From the NCBI GenBank assembly GCA_030533445.1, contig JARPUW010000568.1, forward strand, positions 221,001 through 285,000: a stretch of 64,000 bases of DNA, given 5' to 3'. Position 1 is the stretch's first letter. Each line of letters begins with the position of its first letter. Below the pieces are notes generated by a model that saw nothing but the letters and a program-made list of their open reading frames with translations, had not been told where the DNA came from and did no database searches. Positions 47,346-60,088 of this stretch are shown here, piece by piece. Made by a program: the position numbers and the translations under genes. Origin of the DNA: Cyprinodon diabolis (Eukaryota > Chordata > Actinopteri > Cyprinodontiformes > Cyprinodontidae).

Positions 47346-50300
47346 AATTCTCCCGTATACCCAAAACTTCGGCGCGTAACTAGTCCCGCACGGTTTGGCG
47401 GATCGGGCCCAAAGTTGGCACACGCGTCGGGACCAATGGGGTGATGTGTGCTTGTATAAAACTTTCTCATTAGTCCGAAGGTTTGCGAATTATTAGCGAA
47501 AACGTCGCAAAAAAATCCCATAGGAAATGAATGGGGAGAGGAAAAAAAAAGCATAAAAAACAGCACTTCACTGTGTCGGCATACATTCACCTAGAAAAAC
47601 AGTTTGAAGCTCAGTTTGTAGATAAATCCTTCGTCTATTTAAAACTGAAGACGGTATGTTGATAACTGCTACGGTTTTTGTATAATCAGACCTCAAGCGC
47701 CACAAAGTTTTAGCAAAATCCAGCCTGCTAGAGTGGAGCAACTGAAAAGCTAGAGTGTGAGGCAGGCGTTTTTTAAACACAAAAAAACATTTTAAACTCG
47801 CCCTCACGGCCACATATTTATAGCTAGAGTCACCATTTTTGGTCAGTTTGTAGACTGAAATCTCTGGACCCACACAATATCTTCGGAATTACGGTAGGAT
47901 TAATACTTTTCCTTAAAAACCCTCCAGACCGACCTAAAGTCGATGAAAATCAGAGCCGTTTTTCATTGGTTTTGGAGCAGAAGAGGGGAGAAAAACGAAT
48001 CAGACTATGTGTTTTAAACTCGTCATAAATATTTTTCTGAATGACACACATACACCAAAGTTGGCATAGTTGGAGTCGAAGCATGACTGACGCTCACGGT
48101 GAAAAAATTTTTTGAATAACTCATACGGTTTTTGCTCAGCAGTCGTTTGTTCGGAGGACATTTTAAGCACCTGAAAGCTGAGTGACAGTGACCTGCTGCA
48201 GCTAGCTCAATTAGAAGCTTAGGTGTGATGAAACGTTTTTTCTTTTTCTTTCTCTTCCCATTCAGTTTGTAGATGACCTACAGCCATGAAAGTTACTCCA
48301 ATTGAAGACAAGATATAGCTGTCGCTTAGATAAAAAGAATTTTTCAGATACCTTTTACGGTTTTTACTCAGCAGTCGTTTGTTCGGAGGGGTGCTTTAGC
48401 AGCTAAAAGGTGAGTGAGAGTGAGGTCCTGCAGTTCAAACAAAGGGAGGAGCAGGTGGGCCAACCATTTTGTTTGTGCTTCGTTTTGGGTTGTGAAAGAC
48501 CTACAGACATGAAGGTTACCCCAGTCTGAGACAAAGGATAGATGTTGCTTTCACTGAAAGAATTTTTCAGATATCTTTTACGGTTTTTGCTCAGCAGTCG
48601 TTTGTTCGGAGGGTAAGCACCTGGAAGCTAGCTGACAGTTAGCTTCTGCAGCAGCCTGCTAGAGTGCAGCTGCTGAAATTTAGTGTGAGGCGGCCATTTT
48701 TTTAAGATCAAACATCTTATTCTCGCCCTCACGGCCACATATTTGGAGCTACAGTCACCATTTTTGGTCAGTTTGTAGACTGAAACCTCTGGACTCACAC
48801 AATGTCTTCGGAATTACGGTAGGATTAATACTTTTCCTTAAAAACCCTCCAGACCAACCTAAAGTCGATGAGAGTTTCAGCCTTTCTCTATTCTTTTTGA
48901 GCTGAAGATGGGAGAGAAACGAATCAGACTATGTGTTTTCAACTCGTCATAAATATTTTTCTGAATGACACACATACACCAAAGTTGGTATAGTTGGAGT
49001 CGAAGGATTGCTGATGCTCATGGTGAAAATGTTTTTTGAATAACTCATACGGTTTTTGATCAGTAGTCGTTTGTTCGGTGCCGTTCTTCCCATACAAAAA
49101 AGCCTGGGAAGAAGAAACCAATAGTGAGTGCAGCTGTTGTCTGTGTCAGTGAGAGGCTCGTTAAGCGTTGTCAAGGTTACCAAGCTTCAAACAGATTTTA
49201 CCTCTGCTGTTTTAAACAGCACATATTAATCTAATGGAGGGTGAAAGGACTGATTTAACATTGGGAAATGGATACTATATGACTGCTGTACATGACACTT
49301 CCCTTGCCACTCAGCACTGATAGACTTTCAAAATAAGACTCCAGGGACCCTACAAAATAAAAGCCTCTATATTTTTTACATATATTTATTGCTCTATATG
49401 GCTCAACATTATGACCCAAACTCAACCCCGTTTTAGAGAATAGACTCTAGGAGACTGTTTAAAACACACCCTATAGCAAATTTCAAAATAAAAGCCTCCC
49501 ATTTCCGCTTCATCTACTGCCCTAATAACATGGAAAAAGAGTGATTTAATGATTGGAAAGTAATCAACTATCATTGACGGGTCTGAACATTTTCTATAAA
49601 CACAACTCTGTTGGACTTTCAAAATAAGACTCCAGGGACCCTACAAAATAAAAGCCTCTAGATTATAGTAATGCATTAATTGATGCAAATGGCTCAACAT
49701 TATGACCCAAACTCTTCCAGGTTGTTTTTATTAGACTCTAGTGACCTTTTCAAAACACACCCCAGAGCAAATTTCACAATAAAAGTCTCCCATTTACTCT
49801 GTAATACAGCAACTATTCACCTAATAACATGGAAAACCAGTGATTTAACATTTGGAAATGGATTCTATATCACTGCTGGGCGTGACCCATCTTTTGATGC
49901 ACATTCATGATAGACTTTCAAAATAAGACTACAAGGACTCTACAGAATAAAAGCCTCTTCCTTATACACACTCATACATTCTGGCATATTGCTCATTGCC
50001 ATTGGTGATTTCATCACTGCAATGGCTCTTAGAAGGCGGGCGTAGCCCGCCAATGGTAACAGGCGGGCGGAGCCCGCCAAAGGTGATTACATCACTGCAA
50101 CGGCTCTTAGCAGGCGGGCGGAGCCCGCCATTGGTGATTTCATCACTGCAATGGCTCTTAGAAGGCGGGCAGAGCCCGCCATTGGTGATTTTTTTCTTCA
50201 CTGAGATGGCTCCTAGCAGGCGGGCGAAGCCCGCCAACTGGGCTTTACCCACTGTGTTTCAATATGGACAACCCATATTACCCTTGTGCATCATACGCTG

Positions 50301-50513
50301 TGCACGTCTATTTCCCAGATTTCAGCACAAGTGGCACACAGCTCTCTTTGCCCATGAACTTGCCCTCTTTCCTTCCCTCAGCAGCCCTCAAAGGCGTAAG
50401 CAGTTGGTCTGGGGAGCCCCGACGTCACTTGCCAGGGCCGTATTGGCCCGGTTCCCCAGACGGGCAGTAGGTGGCCCCCCTCAAAATTTCTTTAGAAATT
50501 TTCTAGTTATTAT
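47346..50513 (+). repeat. Unit U15 (3168 bp)
   Basis: Five GC hairpins (49993-50237), no foldback module. The first 1.5 kb matches U9 at offset 19064. Private changes are ATTTAATGATTGG near 49547, a loop change in the first hairpin (GGCGGGCGTAGCC) and GCAACGGCTC near 50098. Confidence 0.96.
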
Positions 50514-53500
50514 AATTCTCCCGTATACCCAAAACTTCGGCGCGTAACTAGTCCCGCACGGTTTGGCGGATCGGGCCCAAAGTTGGCACACGCGTCGGGA
50601 CCAATGGGGTGATGTGTGCTTGTATAAAACTTTCTCATTAGTCCGAAGGTTTGCGAATTATTAGTGAAAACGTCGCAAAAAAATCCCATAGGAAATGAAT
50701 GGGGAGAGGAAAAAAAAAGCATAAAAAACAGCACTTCACTGTGTCGGCATACATTCACCTAGAAAAACAGTTTGAAGCTCAGTTTGTAGATAAATCCTTC
50801 GTCTATTTAAAACTGAAGACGGTATGTTGATAACTGCTACGGTTTTTGTATAATCAGACCTCAAGCGCCACAAAGTTTTAGCAAAATCCAGCCTGCTAGA
50901 GTGGAGCAACTGAAAAGCTAGAGTGTGAGGCAGGCGTTTTTTAAACACAAAATAACATTTTAAACTCGCCCTCACGGCCACATATTTATAGCTAGAGTCA
51001 CCATTTTTGGTCAGTTTGTAGACTGAAATCTCTGGACCCACACAATATCTTCGGAATTACGGTAGGATTAATACTTTTCCTTAAAAACCCTCCAGACCGA
51101 CCTAAAGTCGATGAAAATCAGAGCCGTTTTTCATTGGTTTTGGAGCAGAAGAGGGGAGAAAAACGAATCAGACTATGTGTTTTAAACTCGTCATAAATAT
51201 TTTTCTGAATTACACACATACACCAAAGTTGGCATAGTTGGAGTCGAAGGATGACTGACGCTCACGGTGAAAAATTTTTTTGAATAACTCATACGGTTTT
51301 TGCTCAGCAGTCGTTTGTTCGGAGGACATTTTAAGCACCTGAAAGCTGAGTGAGAGTGACCTGCTGCAGCTAGCTCAATTAGAAGCTTAGGTGTGATGAA
51401 ACGTTTTTTCTTTTTCTTTCTCTTCCCATTCAGTTTGTAGATGATCTACAGCCATGAAAGTTACACCAATTGAAGACAAGATATAGCTGTCGCTTAGATA
51501 AAAAGAATTTTTCAGATACCTTTTACGGTTTTTACTCAGCAGTCGTTTGTTCGGAGGGGTGCTTTAGCAGCTAAAAGGTGAGTGAGGGAGGTCCTGCAGT
51601 TAAAGGAAAGGGAGGAGCAGGTGGGCCAACCATTTTGTTTGTGCTTCGTTTTGGGTTGTGAAAGACCTACAGACATGAAGGTTACCCCAGTCTGAGACAA
51701 GGGATAGATGTTGCTTTCACTGAAAGAATTTTTCAGATACCTTTTACGGTTTTTGCTCAGCAGTCGTTTGTTCGGAGGGTAAGCACCTGGAAGCTAGCTG
51801 ACAGTTAGCTTCTGCAGCAGCCTGCTAGAGTGCAGCTGCTGAAATCTTAGTGTGAGGCGGCCATTTTTTTCAGATCAAACATCTTATTCTCGCCCTCACG
51901 GCCACATATTTGGAGCTACAGTCACCATTTTTGGTCAGTTTGTAGACTGAAACCTCTGGACTCACACAATGTCTTCGGAATTACGGTAGGATTAATACTT
52001 TTCCTTAAAAACCCTCCAGACCAACCTAAAGTCGATGAGAGTTTCAGCCTTTCTCTATTCTTTTTGAGCTGAAGATGGGAGAGAAACGAATCAGACTATG
52101 TGTTTTCAACTCGTCATAAATATTTTTCTGAATGACACACATACACCAAAGTTGGTATAGTTGGAGTCGAAGGATTGCTGATGCTCATGGTGAAAATGTT
52201 TTTTGAATAACTCATACGGTTTTTGATCAGTAGTCGTTTGTTCGGTGCCGTTCTTCCCATACAAAAAAGCCTGGGAAGAAGAAACCAATAGTGAGTGCAG
52301 CTGTTGTCTGTGTCAGTGAGAGGCTCGTTAAGCGTTGTCAAGGTTACCAAGCTTCAAACAGATTTTACCTCTGCTGTTTTAAACAGCACATATTAATCTA
52401 ATGGAGGGTGAAAGGACTGATTTAACATTGGGAAATGGATACTATATGACTGCTGTCCATGACACTTCCCTTGCCACTCAGCACTGATAGACTTTCAAAA
52501 TAAGACTCCAGGGACCCTACAAAATAAAAGCCTCTATATTTTTTACATATATTTATTGCCCTATATGGCTCAACATTATGACCCAAACTCAACCCCGTTT
52601 TAGAGAATAGACTCTAGGAGACTGTTTAAAACACACCCTATAGCAAATTTCAAAATAAAAGCCTCCCATTTCCGCTTCATCTACTGCCCTAATAACATGG
52701 AAAAAGAGTGATTTAACGATTGGAAAGTAATCAACTATCATTGACGGGTCTGAACATTTTCTATAAACACAACTCTGTTTGACTTTCAAAATAAGACTCC
52801 AGGGACCCTACAAAATAAAAGCCTCTAGATTATACTAATGCATTAATTGATGCAAATGGCTCAACATTATGACCCAAACTCTTCCAGGTTGTTTTTATTA
52901 GACTCTAGTGACCTTTTCAAAACACACCCAGAGCAAATTTCACAATAAAAGTCTCCCATTTACTCTGTAATACAGCAACTATTCAGCTAATAACATGGAA
53001 AACCAGTGATTTAACATTTGGAAATGGATTCTATATCACTGCTGGGCGTGACCCATCTTTTGATGCACATTCATGATAGACTTTCAAAATAAGACTACAA
53101 GGACTCTACAGAATAAAAGCCTCTTCCTTATACACACTCATACATTCTGGCATATTGCTCATTGCCATTGGTGATTTCATCACTGCAATGGCTCTTAGAA
53201 GGCGGGCAGAGCCCGCCAATGGTAACAGGCGGGCGGAGCCCGCCAAAGGTGATTACATCACTGCAATGGCTCTTAGCAGGCGGGCAGAGCCCGCCATTGG
53301 TGATTTCATCACTGCAATGGCTCTTAGAAGGCGGGCAGAGCCCGCCATTGGTGATTTTTTTCTTCACTGAGATGGCTCCTAGCAGGCGGGCAAAGCCCGC
53401 CAACTGGGCTTTACCCACTGTGTTTCAATATGGACAACCCATATTACCCTTGTGCATCATACGCTGTGCACGTCTATTTCCCAGATTTCAGCACAAGTGG

Positions 53501-53751
53501 CACACAGCTCTCTTTGCCCATGAACTTGCCCTCTTTCCTTCCCTCAGCAGCCCTCAAAGGCGTAAGCAGTTGGTCTGGGGAGCCCCGACGTCACTTGCCA
53601 GGGCCGTATTGGCCCGGTTTCCCAGACGGGCAGTAGGTGGCCCCCCTCAAAATTTCTTTAGAAATTTTCTAGTTGGGGGGCCACATGCCGAAGGCATGGC
53701 CCACCTACTACTATTGCACATATTTATTCCGCGTATTATTATTATTATTAT
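50514..53751 (+). repeat. Unit U16 (3238 bp, one foldback module)
   Basis: Five GC hairpins (53159-53403) and one foldback module (53675-53733). Three hairpins have the AGA loop here, instead of one. Private changes include AAAATAACATTTT near 50949, GAATTACACAC near 51208 and a short deletion just inside the donor-like site (GTGAGTGAGGGAGG near 51579). ATTAGTGAAAACG near 50661 is shared with U5. Confidence 0.96.
53675..53733 (+). repeat. Single foldback module in U16
   Basis: Same 59-bp core; partner of the U7 copy 28641 bases upstream. Confidence 0.95.
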
Positions 53752-56700
53752 AATTCTCCCGTATACCCAAAACTTCGGCACGTAACTAGTCCCGCACGGT
53801 TTGGCGGATCGGGCCCAAAGTTGGCACACGCGTTGGGACCAATGGGGTGATGTGTGCTTGTATAAAACTTTCTCATTAGTCCGAAGGTTTGCGAATTATT
53901 AGCGAAAACGTCGCAAAAAAATCCCATAGGAAATGAATGGGGAGAGGAAAAAAAAAGCATTAAAAACAGCACTTCACTGTGTCGGCATACATTCACCTAG
54001 AAAAACAGTTTGAAGCTCAGTTTGTAGATAAATCCTTCGTCTATTTAAAACTGAAGACGGTATGTTGATAACTGCTACGGTTTTTGTATAATCAGACCTC
54101 AAGCGCCACAAAGTTTTAGCAAAATCCAGCCTGCTAGAGTGGAGCAACTGAAAAGCTAGAGTGTGAGGCAGGCGTTTTTTAAACACAAAAAAACATTTTA
54201 AACTCGCCCTCACGGCCACATATTTATAGCTAGAGTCACCATTTTTGGTCAGTTTGTAGACTGAAATCTCTGGACCCACACAATATCTTCGGAATTACGG
54301 TAGGATTAATACTTTTCCTTAAAAACCCTCCAGACCGACCTAAAGTCGATGAAAATCAGAGCCGTTTTTCATTGGTTTTGGAGCAGAAGAGGGGAGAAAA
54401 ACGAATCAGACTATGTGTTTTAAACTCGTCATAAATATTTTTCTGAATGACACACATACACCAAAGTTGGCATAGTTGGAGTCGAAGGATGACTGACGCT
54501 CACGGTGAAAAAATTTTTTGAATAACTCATACGGTTTTTGCTCAGCAGTCGTTTGTTCGGAGGACATTTTAAGCAGCTGAAAGCTGAGTGACAGTGACCT
54601 GCTGCAGCTAGCTCAATTAGAAGCTTAGGTGTGATGAAACGTTTTTTCTTTTTCTTTCTCTTCCCATTCAGTTTGTAGATGATCTACAGCCATGAAAGTT
54701 ACTCCAATTGAAGACAAGATATAGCTGTCGCTTAGATAAAAAGAATTTTTCAGATACCTTTTACGGTTTTTACTCAGCAGTCGTTTGTTCGGAGGGGTGC
54801 TTTAGCAGCTAAAAGGTGAGTGAGAGTGAGGTCCTGCAGTTCAAACAAAGGGAGGAGCAGGTGGGCCAACCATTTTGTTTGTGCTTCGTTTTGGGTTGTG
54901 AAAGACCTACAGACATGAAGGTTACCCCAGTCTGAGACAAAGGATAGATGTTGCTTTCACTGAAAGAATTTTTCAGATACCTTTTACGGTTTTTGCTCAG
55001 CAGTCGTTTGTTCGGAGGGTAAGCACCTGGAAGCTAGCTGACAGTTAGCTTCTGCAGCAGCCTGCTAGAGTGCAGCTGCTGAAATCTTAGTGTGAGGCGG
55101 CCATTTTTTTAAGATCAAACATCTTATTCTCGCCCTCACGGCCACATATTTGGAGCTACAGTCACCATTTTTGGTCAGTTTGTAGACTGAAACCTCTGGA
55201 CTCACACAATGTCTTCGGAATTACGGTAGGATTAATACTTTTCCTTAAAAACCCTCCAGACCAACCTAAAGTCGATGAGAGTTTCAGCCTTTCTCTATTC
55301 TTTTTGAGCTGAAGATGGGAGAGAAACGAATCAGACTATGTGTTTTCAACTCGTTATAAATATTTTTCTGAATGACACACATACACCAAAGTTGGTATAG
55401 TGTGAGTCGAAGGATTGCTGATGCTCATGGTGAAAATGTTTTTTGAATAACTCATACGGTTTTTGATCAGTAGTCGTTTGTTCGGTGCCGTTCTTCCCAT
55501 ACAAAAAAGCCTGGGAAGAAGAAACCAATAGTGAGTGCAGCTGTTGTCTGTGTCAGTGAGAGGCTCGTTAAGCGTTGTCAAGGTTACCAAGCTTCAAACA
55601 GATTTTACCTCTGCTGTTTTAAACAGCACATATTAATCTAATGGAGGGTGAAAGGACTGATTTAACATTGGGAAATGGATACTATATGACTGCTGTCCAT
55701 GACACTTCCCTTGCCACTCAGCACTGATAGACTTTCAAAATAAGACTCCAGGGACCCTACAAAATAAAAGCCTCTATATTTTTTACATATATTTATTGCC
55801 CTATATGGCTCAACATTATGACCCAAACTCAACCCCGTTTTAGAGAATAGACTCTAGGAGACTGTTTAAAACACACCCTATAGCAAATTTCAAAATAAAA
55901 GCCTCCCATTTCCGCTTCATCTACTGCCCTAATAACATGGAAAAAGAGTGATTTAACGATTGGAAAGTAATCAACTATCATTGACGGGTCTGAACATTTT
56001 CTATAAACACAACTCTGTTGGACTTTCAAAATAAGACTCCAGGGACCCTACAAAATAAAAGCCTCTAGATTATACTAATGCATTAATTGATGCAAATGGC
56101 TCAACATTATGACCCAAACTCTTCCAGGTTGTTTTTATTAGACTCTAGTGACCTTTTCAAAACACACCCAGAGCAAATTTCACAATAAAAGTCTCCCATT
56201 TACTCTGTAATACAGCAACTATTCACCTAATAACATGGAAAACCAGTGATTTCACATTTGGAAATGGATTCTATATCACTGCTGGGCGTGACCCATCTTT
56301 TGATGCACATTCATGATAGACTTTCAAAATAAGACTACAAGGACTCTACAGAATAAAAGCCTCTTCCTTATACACACTCATACATTCTGGCATATTGCTC
56401 ATTGCCATTGGTGATTTCATCACTGCAATGGCTCTTAGAAGGCGGGCGGAGCCCGCCAATGGTAACAGGCGGGCGGAGCCCGCCAAAGGTGATTACATCA
56501 CTGCAATGGCTCTTAGCAGGCGGGCGGAGCCCGCCATTGGTGATTTCATCACTGCAATGGCTCTTAGAAGGCGGGCAGAGCCCGCCATTGGTGATTTTTT
56601 TCTTCACTGAGATGGATCCCAGAAGGCGGGCGAAGCCCGCAAACTGGGCTTTACCCACTGTGTTTCAATATGGACAACCCATATTACCCTTGTGCATCAT

Positions 56701-56919
56701 ACGCTGTGCACGTCTATTTCCCAGATTTCAGCACAAGTGGCACACAGCTCTCTTTGCCCATAAACTTGCCCTCTTTCCTTCCCTCAGCAGCCCTCAAAGG
56801 CGTAAGCAGTTGGTCTGGGGAGCCCCGAAGTCACTTGCCAGGGCCGTATTGGCCCGGTTCCCCAGACGGGCAGTAGGTGGCCCCCCTCAAAATTTCTTTA
56901 GAAATTTTCTAGTTATTAT
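53752..56919 (+). repeat. Unit U17 (3168 bp, near-twin of U8)
   Basis: Five GC hairpins (56399-56643), no foldback module. The whole unit, and the foldback module just upstream at 53675, matches 25034-28273 at a constant offset of 28641. Resemblance stops in the next unit. Confidence 0.96.
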
Positions 56920-59900
56920 AATTCTCCCGTATACCCAAAACTTCGGCGCGTAACTAGTCCCGCACGGTTTGGCGGATCGGGCCCAAAGTTGGCACACGCG
57001 TCGGGACCAATGGGGTGATGTGTGCTTGTATAAAACTTTCTCATTAGTCCGAAGGTTTGCGAATTATTAGCGAAAACGTCGCAAAAAAATCCCATAGGAA
57101 ATGAATGGGGAGAGGAAAAAAAAAGCATAAAAAACAGCACTTCACTGTGTCGGCATACATTCACCTAGAAAAACAGTTTGAAGCTCAGTTTGTAGATAAA
57201 TCCTTCGTCTATTTAAAACTGAAGACGGTATGTTGATAACTGCTACGGTTTTTGTATAATTAGACCTCAAGCGCCACAAAGTTTTAGCAAAATCCAGCCT
57301 GCTAGAGTGGAGCAACTGAAAAGCTAGAGTGTGAGGCAGGCGTTTTTTAAACACAAAAAAACATTTTAAACTCGCCCTCACGGCCACATATTTATAGCTA
57401 GAGTCACCATTTTTGGTCAGTTTGTAGACTGAAATCTCTGGACCCACACAATATCTTCGGAATTACGGTAGGATTAATACTTTTCCTTAAAAACCCTCCA
57501 GACCGACCTAAAGTCGATGAAAATCAGAGCCGTTTTTCATTGGTTTTGGAGCAGAAGAGGGGAGAAAAACGAATCAGACTATGTGTTTTAAACTCGTCAT
57601 AAATATTTTTCTGAATGACACACATACACCAAAGTTAGCATAGTTGGAGTCGAAGGATGACTGACGCTCACGGTGAAAAAATTTTTTGAATAACTCATAC
57701 GGTTTTTGCTCAGCAGTCGTTTGTTCGGAGGACATTTTAAGCACCTGAAAGCTGAGTGACAGTGACCTGCTGCAGCTAGCTCAATTAGAAGCTTAGGTGT
57801 GATGAAACGTTTTTTCTTTTTCTTTCTCTTCCCATTCAGTTTGTAGATGACCTACAGCCATGAAAGTTACTCCAATCGAAGACAAGATATAGCTGTCGCT
57901 TAGATAAAAAGAATTTTTCAGATACCTTTTACGGTTTTTACTCAGCAGTCGTTTGTTCGGAGGGGTGCTTTAGCAGCTAAAAGGTGAGTGAGAGTGAGGT
58001 CCTGCAGTTAAAAGAAAGGGAGGAGCAGGTGGGCCAACCATTTTGTTTGTGCTTCGTTTTGGGTTGTGAAAGACCTACAGACATGAAGGTTACCCCAGTC
58101 TGAGACAAAGGATAGATGTTGCTTTCACTGAAAGAATTTTTCAGATATCTTTTACGGTTTTTGCTCAGCAGTCGTTTGTTCGGAGGGTAAGCACCTGGAA
58201 GCAAGCTGACAGTTAGCTTCTGCAGCAGCCTGCTAGAGTGCAGCTGCTGAAATCTTAGTGTGAGGCGGCCATTTTTTTCAGATCAAACATCTTATTCTCG
58301 CCCTCACGGCCACATATTTGGAGCTACAGTCACCATTTTTGGTCAGTTTGTAGACTGAAACCTCTGGACTCACACAATGTCTTCGGAATTACGGTAGGAT
58401 TAATACTTTTCCTTAAAAACCCTCCAGACCAACCTAAAGTCGATGAGAGTTTCAGCCTTTCTCTATTCTTTTTGAGCTGAAGATGGGAGAGAAACGAATC
58501 AGACTATGTGTTTTCAACTCGTCATAAATATTTTTCTGAATGACACACATACACCAAAGTTGGTATAGTTGGAGTCGAAGGATTGCTGATGCTCATGGTG
58601 AAAATGTTTTTTGAATAACTCATACGGTTTTTGATCAGTAGTCGTTTGTTCGGTGCCGTTCTTCCCATACAAAAAAGCCTGGGAAGAAGAAACCAATAGT
58701 GAGTGCAGCTGTTGTCTGTGTCAGTGAGAGGCTCGTTAAGCGTTGTCAAGGTTACCAAGCTTCAAACAGATTTTACCTCTGCTGTTTTAAACAGCACATA
58801 TTAATCTAATGGAGGGTGAAAGGACTGATTTAACATTGGGAAATGGATACTATATGACTGCTGTCCATGACACTTCCCTTGCCACTCAGCACTGATAGAC
58901 TTTCAAAATAAGACTCCAGGGACCCTACAAAATAAAAGCCTCTATATTTTTTACATATATTTATTGCCCTATATGGCTCAACATTATGACCCAAACTCAA
59001 CCCCGTTTTAGAGAATAGACTCTAGGAGACTGTTTAAAACACACCCTATAGCAAATTTCAAAATAAAAGCCTCCCATTTCCGCTTCATCTACTGCCCTAA
59101 TAACATGGAAAAAGAGTGATTTAACGATTGGAAAGTAATCAACTATCATTGACGGGTCTGAACATTTTCTATAAACACAACTCTGTTGGACTTTCAAAAT
59201 AAGACTCCAGCGACCCTACAAAATAAAAGCCTCTAGATTATACTAATGCATTAATTGATGCAAATGGCTCAACATTATGACCCAAACTCTTCCAGGTTGT
59301 TTTTATTAGACTCTAGTGACCTTTTCAAAACACACCCCAGAGCAAATTTCACAATAAAAGTCTCCCATTTACTCTGTAATACAGCAACTATTCACCTAAT
59401 AACATGGAAAACCAGTGATTTAACATTTGGAAATGGATTCTATATCACTGCTGGGCGTGACCCATCTTTTGATGCACATTCATGATAGACTTTCAAAATA
59501 AGACTACAAGGACTCTACAGAATAAAAGCCTCTTCCTTATACACACTCATACATTCTGGCATATTGCTCATTGCCATTGGTGATTTCATCACTGCAATGG
59601 CTCTTAGAAGGCGGGCGGAGCCCGCCAATGGTAACAGGCGGGCGGAGCCCGCCAAAGGTGATTACATCACTGCAATGGCTCTTAGCAGGCGGGCGGAGCC
59701 CGCCATTGGTGATTTCATCACTGCAATGGCTCTTAGAAGGCGGGCAGAGCCCGCCATTGGTGATTTTTTTCTTCACTGAGATGGCTCCTAGCAGGCGGGC
59801 GAAGCCCGCCAACTGGGCTTTACCCACTGTGTTTCAATATGGACAACCCATATTACCCTTGTGCATCATACGCTGTGCACGTCTATTTCCCAGATGTCAG

Positions 59901-60088
59901 CACAAGTGGCACACAGCTCTCTTTGCCCATGAACTTGCCCTCTTTCCTTCCCTCAGCAGCCCTCAAAGGCGTAAGCAGTTGGTCTGGGGAGCCCCGACGT
60001 CACTTGCCAGGGCCGTATTGGCCCGGTTCCCCAGACGGGCAGTAGGTGGCCCCCCTCAAAATTTCTTTAGAAATTTTCTAGTTATTAT
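56920..60088 (+). repeat. Unit U18 (3169 bp)
   Basis: Five GC hairpins (59568-59812), no foldback module. Private changes include TATAATTAGACC near 57256, AAAGTTAGCATAG near 57631 and GGAAGCAAGCTG near 58198. CAATCGAAG and TTTTTTTCAGATC are shared with U5. Confidence 0.96.
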
